NCBI GenBank assembly: GCA_028274465.1
Contig: CM051456.1
Span: 111,591,397-111,655,396, forward strand
Direction: 5' to 3'
DNA: 64,000 bases
Source: Plantago ovata
Taxonomy: Eukaryota > Streptophyta > Magnoliopsida > Lamiales > Plantaginaceae
In this document: piece by piece, positions 47,701-60,091 of the stretch
Position numbering within the stretch: the first letter of the stretch is position 1
Layout of the letters: each line of letters starts with the position of its first letter
Program-made: the position numbers and the translations under genes
Notes under the pieces: model-generated
Told to the model about the DNA's origin: nothing
The model's input: the letters and a program-made list of their open reading frames with translations, nothing else
Databases searched by the model: none

Positions 47701-48170
47701 TCATTCAGTGACCACGTAAATCTTCACACCCTGAGAGATCATTGATCCTCTCATCGTGCAAACAGGTGACATGGATCATATTATAGAGATTTTTTTTATC
47801 CTCACTGTGTAAACAGGAGGAGATATGATCAATACCGATATCAAGGAATGCTTTGGCCGTGTGCTTAAACTTGAGTAAATCTCAAGGTTGTCCATGCTAC
47901 AAACTGCTTGTATTGCTCCAAGGTTGAGTTCTTAGCTAATGTTTTATGTACAGCCATGTTTCTGGGTAAAATCTAGATTGCATCTCCCGTGGTTTATATT
48001 GATGATCGGTATGTAACACAAGTGAACGAAGAACCTCTAATACATGGAGAATTAGTGTTGACTGTTGGGCATAACTTCATGTTGCAGCTTTCAGCATAAT
48101 GTACTAGTAGTAAACTCAAGGGTAACAATTCGCAAAAACAAATCATGGTAACAGTTCGAAAAGCTAAATA

Positions 48171-49052
48171 TCCTTAGTTTTCACAAGGCTACTAAGACCA
48201 TAATAAGCCAGAACCACAAAACATAAAATCATAGCACATGCTACATGTCCAGAGTAGCAAACTATCATTGAACTTGAGAACCAGAGTACAAGACTATTTG
48301 AAAGCTAGATATCCTTACAGGAGTACATAACCAAGTTCAGGAGTTAAGAGCTTAAAGCCTTTAGTTTTCACAAAACCACTCTAAGACGATAATAGTCGGA
48401 GCGAAACAACAAAACATAAAATCATACTAGAGAATACGAGTAGCAGACGATTGATATCATCCGTTTCAATCCATCCAGGCCATCTGAGACTTCATCTTCA
48501 CCTGATATCAAGAAATTAACATGTGATGTGAGCCGAAGTGAATGTGGCCATCATTCAAAATTTCAAATAGAAAATTAGCTAATCACACAAGAATCACTGC
48601 AAAGGGATACCAGGTACGGTATAGCAATCACGAAGCAGGGATAGTTGAAAAGCGACATACATCAGAACAGATTGGGTGGTAGCGTGGTGGAAACGCTTCT
48701 TTCTTCCATATTTTGGACCTTAGCTCCATGGAACAATATGTTACTGGCGAAACACGGAAGAATCTTAGATCAAAACACTATGTATGGATGGTATGAACTG
48801 CCCAAACAAGAATTCTTGAACAACGAACAACAAGTTCAGATATTCACGACCAAGAGGTACTGGATTCTCTTTCGGATAGGCCCTGAAAGGAGAAGGGAGG
48901 GTGGAATGCCAACAAGCGTCAATTCCATAATTGACCAATATTAGTATGAACTGATACTAAATAATGTAAAAGCTCAAATTTTGCCAAATGATCAGAAATC
49001 TGCATTTAGAAATTTGATCATAATACTTGGAATAAATCAAGTTTATTATTCT
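48171..49052. other. intergenic / 3' flank of XH gene 1
   Basis: Contains repeats of a ttagttttcacaa word at about 48174 and 48361 that recur at about 54018. An open frame (48645-48944) has no family signal and probably lies in 3' flanking DNA of the minus-strand XH gene. Confidence 0.45.
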
Positions 49053-51041
49053 TTAGAGTACCTTTGGGATTTGAGGTAACATCATTTTAATATGACCCTG
49101 CGCAACTGACTGAACAGGTGAGCAATGACTTCTTTTTGGACTGGCTTTCCTATTTTCTCTGAAGTTCCATAGTTCAAGAATTGTATAGCGCCCGCTCGGA
49201 TTATACTCGTTGATCTCCCGTAAAGCTCTCACAACCTCATTGTAGATCTCTTCTCCAAATTTATCCTTGAGGTTCTTCAGGGATTGGTCATCCTCCTCCA
49301 AGATTTCCTGAATAATGCACACAATGCAACAAATTACGTGTAAGAAGCAGTTCAAATCAGATACATTGGACAAAATTGTAAATACAACGGCGTCTCTTCA
49401 AGAACCTGACAGTTTCCCTTGTCATCTTCAATTATTTGGAACGGGTACCATTCAGGATATCTCAGTTTCTCTCCCCAGAACGAGCAGAATTCCAGAGCCT
49501 TAATCTGAGCTAATTCATATGATAGTCCTTCAGCTCTGAATTTTTCAAGGATGAGGTTCTCATCAATTTCACCAATTCTTTTTAGCCCAAACTCATGGTG
49601 CCTGTTCCTATTACGTAGTCCCTGGGAACAAAAGTACAGGTTGGTAACCTTTCTCCCATCATATCAAGACAACAACTTAACTCTAAGATGAGAACAAGTA
49701 ACCAACTCAACAATGTTATTTGAATATGAACATCACTTCCCAATACTTGCAAAACGAGAAACAAAAACAAAAAAAAGGAAAAGCAAAGGAAAGAGACTAT
49801 CTAGTGGGAATCGATGTCTTTAAACAATGTTCCCTCCTAAGAAGATCGCCCTCGTATGATTGCGTTTCATGACACCCCGTTTATCAACAAGATGAACAAA
49901 ATGTACTAGTATGCAGAGTTTAAGCAACAATCTCTTACACTCAGTTTTCTTTTGGATGCTCATGATTTGAGAAAACGCGGTACAATGCCATTGTAGTTAG
50001 TAAGAAAAATTTATAAGGCCTGTACAGTCATCTGATCATTATACCTTTACAAGCTCGCTGTGAACCTCAAGCAGACTAGCATTACTCAGCCGTTGAGAAA
50101 TACACAATGATTCCTTCATCTCTCCAAGATGATAAAGCTCCTCATCTTTGTCCTGCAAGAGCTTATCCTTGTCCTGGATAACTCGTTTCAGTTCTTCAAT
50201 CAAACTTTGCTTCTCAGCTAACTCATCAACAAGTTTCTCCTTCTGTCGCTGCATATATAAAACCAAGTGTTACTTACACAGTACATTAGAGCATATATAT
50301 CCATACTGATAAGCGATAAAGCGATAAGCGTAAGCAAGTCATAGAGGAAGAAGTAATGTGTATAATGATATGATATCCAGTGAGAAAAAAACCTTTTCCT
50401 CTTTGATGATCTCAGACACTTGGTTTGAACCGGATATGTTTTCCATCTGAACAGAACAACACTGTAAGTTAAAAACAAAGAACACAGGAAAAACAACAGA
50501 AAGTCAAACTCTTCGTCAGAACATAACTGAATATTTAAATTATAAAAGAAAAGAAAAGAAAAAAAGATAATTCACAAAGGGATCAGCCATCAAGCAAGAG
50601 AGAATATGGTCACTGAATAGTTCATGCAAGACTTTGAGAAAAAGAAATAGAAAAAATGAAAAACAAAATCCTAAAGCCCAAATTGATTTGAAGGTTACAA
50701 CACCACTGGTGAAACCCTAATACAATTTTGATCCGAAAGAATTTACATGAACAGTTCATTAATTAATTAAATCAATCAATAAAGCAATTTGTACCCTACA
50801 AGATCTATTTAACAGCAGGTAGACAATTATTTACAGCAGCAGCTTCAGTAAATAGAGACGAAGCAAAAATATTCTTCGTGTTTGATTGATGATTACATTA
50901 TTACACACACGGCCGAGTAAAAAAGATCGAACGAAAAAAAGTGACAATTGAACAAGCACAGTTAATGAATTTCTAATTTGTTCATCATCATCACCACTGC
51001 TGAGTTTTTAACTAAACTGGAGAAACAATTCTTACCTCCAT
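49053..51041 (-). CDS. short coiled-coil + XH-domain protein 1 (IDN2/FDM-related)
   Basis: Five exons in phase give 244 residues: 51041-51036 (ATGGAG), 50446-50393, 50248-50045, 49621-49406 and 49307-49053. Residues about 21-88 are a charged coiled coil (KQSLIEELKRVIQDKDKLLQ). Residues 89-about 225 are an XH domain: GLKRIGEID, WGEKLRYPEWYPFQIIEDD, EEIYNEVVRALREINEYNP and GRYTILELWNFRENRKASPK. In IDN2/FDM proteins of RNA-directed DNA methylation the XH domain follows a zinc finger, an XS RNA-binding domain and a long coiled coil. Zinc finger and XS are absent here, and the whole protein is less than half the usual length (about 630). Translation could also start at the next ATG, in exon 2. It shares its exon pattern with the gene at 54283-55346. 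A dimerisation-only regulator of RdDM factors is my inference. Confidence 0.8.
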
Positions 51042-51540
51042 TTCGGTAGAGAGTAGAGTGAAGAGTGAGAAAGTAGAAAGGAGTGGGTGTGTGGCTGTGA
51101 AGTTGAAGAGTGTGAAATAGGCTAAAAGGTGATAAGTAAATTCAGTGAACTGAGACAGCAATAATTATCTACAACTAAAATTACATCCTACACGAGAACA
51201 AGTAATCAATTCAACGAAGCCATTTAAATACGAAAACCACTGATCAATTTCAAGGCAACAAAGGCCGGAAAAAAAAACCATTTAGAAATCAAGAACTTGC
51301 CAACAACACAAGAGTTCAAAACTACTTTTCCGTGTAAGCAGATAACCTCTGAAGGTCCTATATCACGAAACCTCTTTTACGAACTAGACAAACAAAATGC
51401 ACTAAGAAATGTAATATGCAACAGTTAAATATCCTTTTTTTTTTTTTTTGGGTACTTACGATTTGGGAAACATGTTAAATACCATTGCAGTTACTGATCG
51501 AGAAACCGAGAGAGACTCTATAGTGATCTTTCATCATACC

Positions 51541-52082
51541 TCTATGAGCACTTTGCGAACATCAAGCAGATCAACGAGTCAGCTCCTCTTGAATAATTAA
51601 TGATTGGCTCAGCTCTCTGAGATGATCAAGCTCCTCATCTTTCTCCTGCAATTGTTCTTGCATCAGCTTATCCTTCTCCTGCAATTGTTCTTGCATCAGC
51701 TTATCCTTCTCCTGGACAATCCCCTTTAGTTCTTCGATGGCATTCTGTTTTTAGCTAACTCCTTTTCCATGACATAAACCCTGTCAAGAAGTATATCGTT
51801 TAGAAGTTTCTCCTTCTGCATCTGCATAAAATTAATCCAAGTGTTACACCTCCGTACTGATAAACAAATCATATATGGACAGAGTACTACAATATTGATA
51901 TGCTATAATCCATGTGAGAAGAGAACCTTTTCCTCTTTGATCAACTCAGACTCTTCCTTCGAACTCGAAATGTTTTCCATCTACACAGATCAAGTACACA
52001 AGATGTTAAGTGAAAAGCCTTTTACAGGAATAGGAAGCGGGAGAAAACATGAAGAAAAATCTTACCTCGATTTTATGAGGAG
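51541..52082 (-). pseudogene. third XH-family copy, coiled-coil part only
   Basis: A leader exon (about 52082-52064), exon 2 (51980-51927, MENISSSKEESELIKEEK) and exon 3 (51821-about 51544) match the two neighbouring genes. A one-base loss in exon 3 (GCTAAAAAGCAG became GCTAAAAACAG) shifts the frame, and the XH exons 4 and 5 are missing. A perfect 33-bp tandem duplication (51641-51673, 51674-51706) adds 11 coiled-coil codons. Confidence 0.75.
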
Positions 52083-52423
52083 AAATTGGGAAGTTGAAGA
52101 GTGAAATAGGCAAATGGTAATGAGTAAATTCAGTGGACCGAGAACAGTAATAATTATTTACAACTACTTTTGATCGTTTCAACTTCAACAATAATTACTT
52201 GCTGCCTCTTCAAGACCTTTCAGCGTATGAGAAGATAAGTGTTATACCACGCTTGTGCCTTGTACTAGAAAACATTTAAAATCACCATGTTGTATGTGTG
52301 AAACCGATACTTCTGAGAAATCGTCATGTTAAATATGAAGAAGATATCGTTTTCTTCCCAATGTGTTGACATTTCCTTTTCATTTTCTTCCAAATGTGAA
52401 ATCACCGTGTATACTTGCAGAAG

Positions 52424-52745
52424 GGTACAACAGGGATGATGGCGAAGCAGATCTTGTCACATCACATTTATACACCCGTTCTGTTCTTGGCTAATCCAGA
52501 TTTACCAAGGGGTTAAACTTTTTCAAAAAGAGAATCCGATTGTCCCTTCAAAATCATAGTGGTTATCCCATAGGCTGTTCTTCCTTCTACAGAATTAGAG
52601 GCTCGGTTGAAATCCGAAACACATAAGTCAAAAATAGATTGGAACAAAAGGTAAAAAAGCCCAAAAAAGGAGCACATTCTATACGCATGATCCTGTTGTT
52701 GATTACACAGACTATCCATTCCTTGATGACAAGTGATCATAGGTT
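52424..52745 (+). pseudogene. 12-oxophytodienoate reductase fragment, C-terminal
   Basis: Short pieces in different frames match the end of the OPR family: a remnant of the GY(N)RDD stretch, then FLANPDLPR-like text (about 52489-52515), then the DPVVDYTDYPF end (about 52690-52730). They correspond closely to the end of the larger relic at 52935-53650. Heavily decayed. Confidence 0.6.
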
Positions 52746-52934
52746 TTCATGAACATTTCTCTCATCAGTTGAGACTTATGCAATTCAACTCAATAATAAA
52801 GAAAATGAATTCTACAATGTTCATTAAACACACTTTTTGTTGCAAGGTATATCTATCCATCATGCAGCTTCCATTGTTGGTTTTCAGAGGTTTTTTTATG
52901 GGTGAAAAAGACACTCTAAAACCCTCCAGTTTCT

Positions 52935-53650
<716 letters not shown>

Positions 53651-54282
53651 TTCCTTGAAGACAAGTGATCATATATAGGTTTTCAACTCAATAATAAAGA
53701 AAAAGGATTATACAGTGTTCATCAAACACACTTAATGTTGCAGGGTATATATATCTAACCATCATGTAGCTGTAATCAGGGGCCAAGCCAGCAAATTTAC
53801 TTGGTGAATACAAATAAACTCAAGGGACTCGTGATGATATAGTCACAACGCATCAATCCCAGCAAATTGATGAAGCAATCTACAGCTCCATGCCCATACA
53901 AGTCAAGTTCCTTTTTCATGGAAATGGCAGAGAACAAATCATGGTAACAATTCGAAAACTGAATACCCTTAGAGAAGATCATAACCAAGTTCAAGAGTTG
54001 AGAGCTAAAAGCAGCCATTAGTTTTCACAAGACTATTAAGACCATCATAGTCAGCAAGACTAGCCTAGATACATGTCCAGAAACAGCAAAATATCATTGA
54101 ATTTTAGAGAACCTTATATAGTACCAGCAGACGACTATTCCTCGATACCATCCGTTTCAAGTGCATCCACACCTGACACAAATTCACCTTATAAGTTATA
54201 TCAACAAATTAACATATGATGTGAGTCGAAATGATCGTATAGTAGCAATAATTCAACTGAAATTTGGATAATCACTGAAAAA
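53651..54282. other. intergenic / 3' flank of XH gene 2
   Basis: Shares aaactcaagggactcg, aacaaatcatggtaacaatt and ttagttttcacaaga words with 41240-41290 and 48100-48200, so it belongs to the same duplicated flanking module. No gene seen. Confidence 0.5.
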
Positions 54283-55346
54283 TTATAGATATGGTAAATC
54301 AAGTTCATTGTTCTTTGCACAGTACCTTTGAGATAACTTCTTTTTCAGTGACAATATCTGCCTGAAAATGTAAGGAATTACTTCTTTTGGACTGGCCTTC
54401 CTTTTTTCTTTGAAGTTCCATAATTCAGGAACCGGATAACGCAAATTCGGATTATATTCGTTGACCTCCTTTAAAGCTGTCACTACGGCATTGTAGATCT
54501 CTTCTCCCCATTCATTCTTGAGGTCATTCAGGAATTCGTCATCCTCCTTCACGATTTCCTGCATAATGCAAACATCACCAGTTATGTGTAAGAAGCATGG
54601 CGAATCTATATACGTACAATCATAAATGAGGATATTAGAATCACTTGAGGAACCTTGCAGTTGCCCTTGTCATCTTCAATTATCTGGAACGGATACCATT
54701 CAAGATTTCTCAGTTTCTCTTGCCAGAAGGTCTCCAATTCAAAAGCTTTTTCATAAGCTTTGGCTTCTGGGAATCTTATCTTGCATGCTCTCAAAATAGG
54801 CTTGTCATTGATTTCACCCATCCTCTTTATCCCATAATCACGATAGCCCGTAAGGATACAGCTAAATCCCTGGAAACAAACAAACAAAAACACACATTGA
54901 AATTTGAAAACCTTCTTTGCATGTTATCTAGAAACCGATTGATAGGGGCTCAATCAATCTACCTGAACGAGCTCACTGTGAACGTCATTCATATCAACAA
55001 GATTGAGCTGCTCTTTAACAACCAATGACCCTGTCAATTCTCGGAGATGATCAAGCTCGTCATCTTTCTCCTGGATAATTCGTTTGAGTTCTTCAATAGC
55101 ATTCTGCTTTTTAGCTAACTCCTTTTCCATGACATAAACCCGGTCAAGAAGTATCTCGTTAAGAAGTTTCTCCTTCTGCATCTGCGTAAAACAAAGCATT
55201 ACATAGTACTACATTTAGAACATATGATCCATTCTGATAAGCAAGAAGTAGATAGCGTAAAGCCATAAACAAATCATAGACGAGGGTAGAACCTTTTTGT
55301 CATCGATCAACTCAGACGCTGCGTTTGAACTGGAAATGTTTTCCAT
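54283..55346 (-). CDS. short coiled-coil + XH-domain protein 2 (IDN2/FDM-related)
   Basis: Four coding exons give 254 residues: 55346-55293 (MENISSSNAASELIDDKK), 55181-54963, 54869-54654 and 54558-54283. A non-coding leader exon ends near 55743 (AATCCAG/GTAAGG). The coiled coil (about residues 19-91: LAKKQNAIEELKRIIQEKDD) is followed by the XH domain (92 on): GIKRMGEINDKPIL, ETFWQEKLRNLEWYPFQIIE, EEIYNAVVTALKEVNEYNP and RYPVPELWNFKEKRKASPKE. XS and zinc-finger domains are absent, as in XH gene 1. Exon 4 has exactly the same length in both genes (216 nt). The XH core is better conserved here than in gene 1 (RMGEIN…KP, PVPELWNFKE). The tail after RKASPKE differs in the two genes and is probably unconstrained. 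Confidence 0.83.
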
Positions 55347-56553
55347 CTGGACAGAGTTACAACACAAGATAAGTGCAAAAACATAAAACATAACGAAAAC
55401 CGAAGATATACAAACTCAAATAAGGCTAATGTGACTCACTTGTACAAATTACAGAAAATATACATATTGTAATAAAAAAAACAAATTCAAAAGTTCAGAG
55501 AACCAGAAAAGAATGAACATATATGATATATCCCTTCACAACATACAAACTTTTTTTTAATATGTAATATTTTCAATAATTATCAATCAATCAATAAAGA
55601 ATTGTACCCTAGAGAAATCTGCTACTGCATTCCGATTTTTTTACGGCTTCAGTAAATCTTCTTTCTTCGTGTTGAATTTAATTAGACACGACCGAGTCAA
55701 CAAGACCGAGTCAGATAACCAGAAGTGACAATTTACCTTACCTGGATTGGATTCCGGTAGAGAGAGGATTAAGCGAGTGAATTTGAAGGGCGGTGAAAGT
55801 GAAAACTAGGGCGCCCGAGTAAATTAGAAATAGAGTAAATATGGACTACAAATAATTCAGCAGACTGACACTCTCTCGATGAGTGTTTGGATCTGATGTG
55901 GAGGCCTGGAGGGAAGATGAATAGTTGAGATTTAGGGAGGGTTTTGGATTTTAGTTTGAAGTTAGTTTAAGAAATTTAGAGGGTTCGGGTTTTCTACTAT
56001 CGCCCCGACTACCGTCAGTTAGACTATCGGTGCATGACACGTGTCATCGCACTCTATCGCCCTAACCCCCAACTTTTTATTATATTTAAAAATAAGAAAA
56101 TTTACATATTTTAGTGCTAAAAGCAAACATACATTACAAAAAAGACATTTAGATAACATTATATCAATTAAATCCAACTACATATTAGTCCATTTTATTT
56201 TTACAAAAAGTATATAATTAAGTATTATCACATCGTTTAGAAAATTGAAAGAACACAGTTGCGCTGCGCACACATTAATCATTGCCCATACGCACAGCTT
56301 CCTGCTGTTACTTTCTTGCATGCAAAAGTTGGACTTATAATGAAATAGAATGGATTATATTATTCCAACATATATATAAAGTATATAATGTAAATTATTA
56401 TTTTCAATGAATGAAATGATATAATAAAAAATAAATCATATAACCACTAGCTAGCTTATTACTCTACTAGACAAAAGATAACCAGGACTATGCATTGGCC
56501 TTCTCCCATCTTTGTTTCTATCAATCATTTTTAAGTAATATGTCAAAATAGTA

Positions 56554-56822
56554 ATTCCTCCTGACACTTAACACTTAATAGGTTAGGTTCCCATTTTATT
56601 CTGTTAATTTTTTTTTATGTTTGATTTGACTTCAAATAAATAATAATTCTTTATAAAAAATAATTTTAAAAATTATACTATAAAAGTATACTTCTTATAT
56701 CTGTATAATATAACTTCTAAAATTATTTTCTCTTACTCAATTATGATTAATTTGAGGTCAAACCGGTCATAAAAAAGTCAACAAAAACAAAGTGCGAACC
56801 TATATTAAGTTTCCGGAGAAAG
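56554..56822. mobile_element. degenerate Stowaway-like MITE
   Basis: attcctcctgacacttaac on the left faces the complement of gtttccggagaaa on the right, with inner caaatcaaacat/aggtcaaacc-type arms. TA flanks both ends (56552-56553, 56823-56824). It is diverged. Confidence 0.45.
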
Positions 56823-58914
56823 TAGCGTTGCATATATGCGTGTGTGGGTATATGATAGATAATTTCACGGTATATTACCTTCATTGACCAATGTTCAAGT
56901 GATTTCCACAAAATAACATACTTCAACATCACATAGGCCGGACATGTAAATATCCTAAGCATATAGAGTTAGAGTCATAGACATCGATATTCTCGACAAA
57001 AACTAGACTTCAGTTCACAACCGTAGTCGCACACCCATTTTAAATCTTTTTTATCTCCAAGTATTGTTACATATTTATTCAGATTTGTTGTCGAGTAATC
57101 TTCATCCAAAAAATTCATATCAAGTTTGTAACAAATCTATCAAAATAATAAATGTTTCAAGCATGTTTCTTTTGGTTCAACTTAGAGAGTGAATTTTCTA
57201 TCAACTAGAGTGTGTTTTATAAATTTTTAGAGCGCACTTTTTGCTCTAAGAGCGCCACAACGAGATTTGAGCATAATGAAGAGGTCGGAGAGCATTCTAT
57301 GCAAGGATCTAGGTTTTAACTTAATCTTCGCAATGAACGTTTTTTCAAGGGTCGCAAGGACTTGATCTTTAATATGGGGAGAAATCTTGCTTCATCTTAA
57401 TTAGAGCGAGTACCTCCACGAGCTTTAATTTGCTGTGGAGTTCGATCTTCTACCAGTGCTTCTTAATTAATTGAGGGGTTGTCGATACTTGTTCTTAAAT
57501 TCGCTAGCTAGTGGTATTGCCTTAACTTTATTGAAGAACTGCAAAAAGTTCTTACTTGAGAATTTTAGAAAGGCGACTCTGATCTTCTTGGCATTGTGTC
57601 GGCTTCTTCACTTATAGTATATGTTTAAGCTATGGAATTCTTGCCTCTGAATTGTGAGTTGCTTATTTGTGTAGAATGAGTTCATTATACAAGTGTGAAA
57701 AACGTAAAGGATCAAATTTGATTGATCGATATCAATTTGACCATATCGGTATTTTTTAGCTTGCAATTAATTAATAATTGTATCAACCAGTTTAAATATT
57801 TTCAGAGAAAAAAGAACATATACTTAAAGAACAAAGAACAAGTATCTACAACCCCTAGCTTGTAAGTCAAGATGATCACCAAGAACTACTTGCACCATGA
57901 AACGGACTTTTCCTCCAAAACTTTATTGTAACAAACCAAATGTCGTGGCCCTCGATCATCACGGGATCATTTCTACACTATTGATCAACTCTTGGAGTAG
58001 ATGATGCTCAAATCATGGTACAATTGGGAGTAGTATTATTAATACTCGCTTATTACAAATTAGAAAATAAGATAAGAGCGAGAAATCACCCGTCACAACA
58101 AATTGATTTCATGTAATATTTCAATATGTGCAATTGAAGTAATTCAGAATTTGCATTTATTAAAACTGAAAATTTCAAAAGGATCGGGTATTTCAAAGAG
58201 AGTGAAAAGAGAAATTATGAAAATAAATTAAAAATAAAAGAGATAAAAAAAAGAATTGAAGAGAATAATTAAGAGAGAACAATAATCATGTTCTTGTTCT
58301 TGTTCATGTTCATGGAGTTAATTAAATGGATTGTGTTGATGATGGATCAATGTAAACCGTTGTGTTTTAAATAAATTTGATTTATTAATTTTGTATAAAT
58401 TTTATAATGACGTTCTTTTAGTATATATTATGTAATCATACATATTTTTATTAAAAATTAACTTTAGAACGATAAGAGCGATAAAGGCGACACCTGATTG
58501 CAGCACTTAGTGCAACACTTAGTTTGGTCAGCAAATCTCCACCACTAGTTATGTTGACATTGTTGACCTAATGATAATATAGTGGCTTATGTTGATTGAT
58601 TGACGTTAGTTAGGGCGACACTTGACTGATAGGTGTAGGTAAATTGTATTGGAGATTTTAGATACATTAGTACCATACCACATGCCCAAAGCCCAAAAAA
58701 CTCATTACACCTAAGCTTTGGATTTGAGATTTATGGGTGTCCGGCCAGTGTAAAGGGATTTTTTAAATCAAAATTAGGTATTCTCTCCTTTGTTGCCTCT
58801 TTAGTTTCTAATTATTTCTACATTTTCATTTTTTTTAAAGATAATGATGTCCTTCCGTTGGTGTTAGAATATGTCCAAACAGTATTATAACTTAAGATGG
58901 ATTAAGAGACGTTC

Positions 58915-59415
58915 CAACATAATAGGGTCCGGCATTGATGGCGTCAGGGTCCGATATCCAGCCCTAGGACCAACCTTTATGATATGTCAAAACTAGTAAA
59001 CCAAGACTAAGTCAAGGTCCGACCTACAAGTCACTCAGGGTCCAACCTTAGTAGACCTTGGGTCCGAGCCATCAAGGACGTCCTCGGACTAAGTTCTATC
59101 TATGTACCACGAGAGACACACTAACCGACCTTGTGGGTCGGACAAGGACTAAGATAAAGTCCAGCATGGCCAAGTCCGACCTCCGTGAGTCGGACACCAA
59201 GCCATCAGTGCCATGCTCTAAGTCAAGACTAAGTACTTGAATCCGAGTAATATATTACTCGGACCCCAGGAACCAAGTAGAACTCCAGAAAGGCCTGGGA
59301 ACTAGAGAACAAGGTCGGACTCCTGGATCGGACTAGGAAGACGACAAGAGATTCTACGACGTTCCAAGACGTGAATTTACCATGATAGTTGGTACTAATC
59401 CCCCCCCCCCCCCCA
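58915..59415. repeat. GC-richer repeat with ggtccgacc words and a C15 run
   Basis: Recurring gtccgacc / ggtcggac words on both strands (about 58930-59330) set this block apart from its AT-rich surroundings. It ends in 15 C residues (59400-59414). It is probably an LTR fragment or other transposon segment; no termini are resolved. Confidence 0.4.
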
Positions 59416-59738
59416 TTCAAGCATTTTTCAGATCCTAACTACTATGGAAGGAACTTGAAGAAGGAGGTCATTCATGAATTACACGAATTAGAAAGAACTT
59501 ACTTTTTACCCATCAACAATGTCATCATCACGTCACATCCCCACGAGGGCATAAAATGGAAATATTAACGTTAATTTTCGTTGACTCAACGGCGTGCAAT
59601 GTAAGTGTAAAAATCTAATACAGGCCCTAGAGATTAATGCAATAAATTCACGGGGCATATACGTAATTTTCCCATTGTTAATGTGAAAAAAAAAAGATCA
59701 ACTGAATTTTTATTACAAAGTTAAGTAGATGAAAAATA

Positions 59739-59993
59739 TCAGCCTTGAACATAGAAGTTTCCATTGACGATATTAACCTCAGCTGCATCCTCAGCCCTGT
59801 GAAGAGGAGTGACACATTGAGGAGGATGTTTCGAGCAACAAAAACTTCTGCAATCTTTGCGACACTGAACAATTGTATGCTTACAATGGATGAAGCAATC
59901 GTCGAAGCAGTTACCTTCTGCTGAAACCATCATCACCATTACAACAATGGTTACTAGTGTAATTCCAACAATATTCATGCTCTTCATTTTCAT
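59739..59993 (-). CDS. small secreted eight-cysteine peptide
   Basis: A single exon encodes 84 residues. Residues 1-25 form a clear signal peptide (Lys-rich start, then a Val/Met/Thr hydrophobic core, likely cleavage after VSA). The mature part has eight cysteines at 29, 33, 37, 44, 48, 52, 53 and 60, spaced CX3CX3CX6CX3CX3CCX6C. The repeated CX3C pairs recall helical-hairpin or thionin-like plant defence peptides, but the exact pattern does not match one I can name with certainty. After the cysteine region comes an acidic tail of about 24 residues without cysteine, as in thionin-type precursors. A TATA box lies about 95 bases upstream. The product is expected in the apoplast. A defence role is inferred from the architecture only. 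Confidence 0.75.
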   Translation of the reverse strand: MKMKSMNIVGITLVTIVVMVMMVSAEGNCFDDCFIHCKHTIVQCRKDCRSFCCSKHPPQCVTPLHRAEDAAEVNIVNGNFYVQG

Positions 59994-60085
59994 AATAACT
60001 TTTTCTTTTGTTTCTATTTTCTTTTCTTCTTCTTTTCTCCCTTTAAGTTTGATATGAGTTCTTTGCTTGTATTATTGTTACCCCA

Positions 60086-60091
60086 TTTATA
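60086..60091 (-). promoter_or_regulatory. TATA box of the Cys-rich peptide gene
   Basis: TATAAA on the minus strand, followed downstream by a CT/A-rich leader before the ATG at 59993. Confidence 0.6.

Larger units (their letters stand above)
45008..48170. repeat. segmental duplication, copy B
   Basis: DNA-level duplicate of 36719-41290 without the MULE. It includes the CAF1 3' flank and the kinase remnant, so it arose by duplication of genomic DNA and not by retroposition. Many small indels separate the copies. Confidence 0.85.
55347..59738. other. long intergenic region
   Basis: Includes the leader and promoter of XH gene 2 (to about 55900), one MITE (listed) and a GC-richer repeat (listed). 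I see no further coding gene in about 4 kb of otherwise AT-rich DNA. Confidence 0.5.

Noticed and set aside
48645-48944. 99-codon plus-strand frame near the XH genes
   Set aside because: No recognisable domain, and it lies in the 3' flank of a minus-strand gene.
51880-52104. Plus-strand 87-codon frame
   Set aside because: Antisense to exon 2 of the degenerate XH copy.
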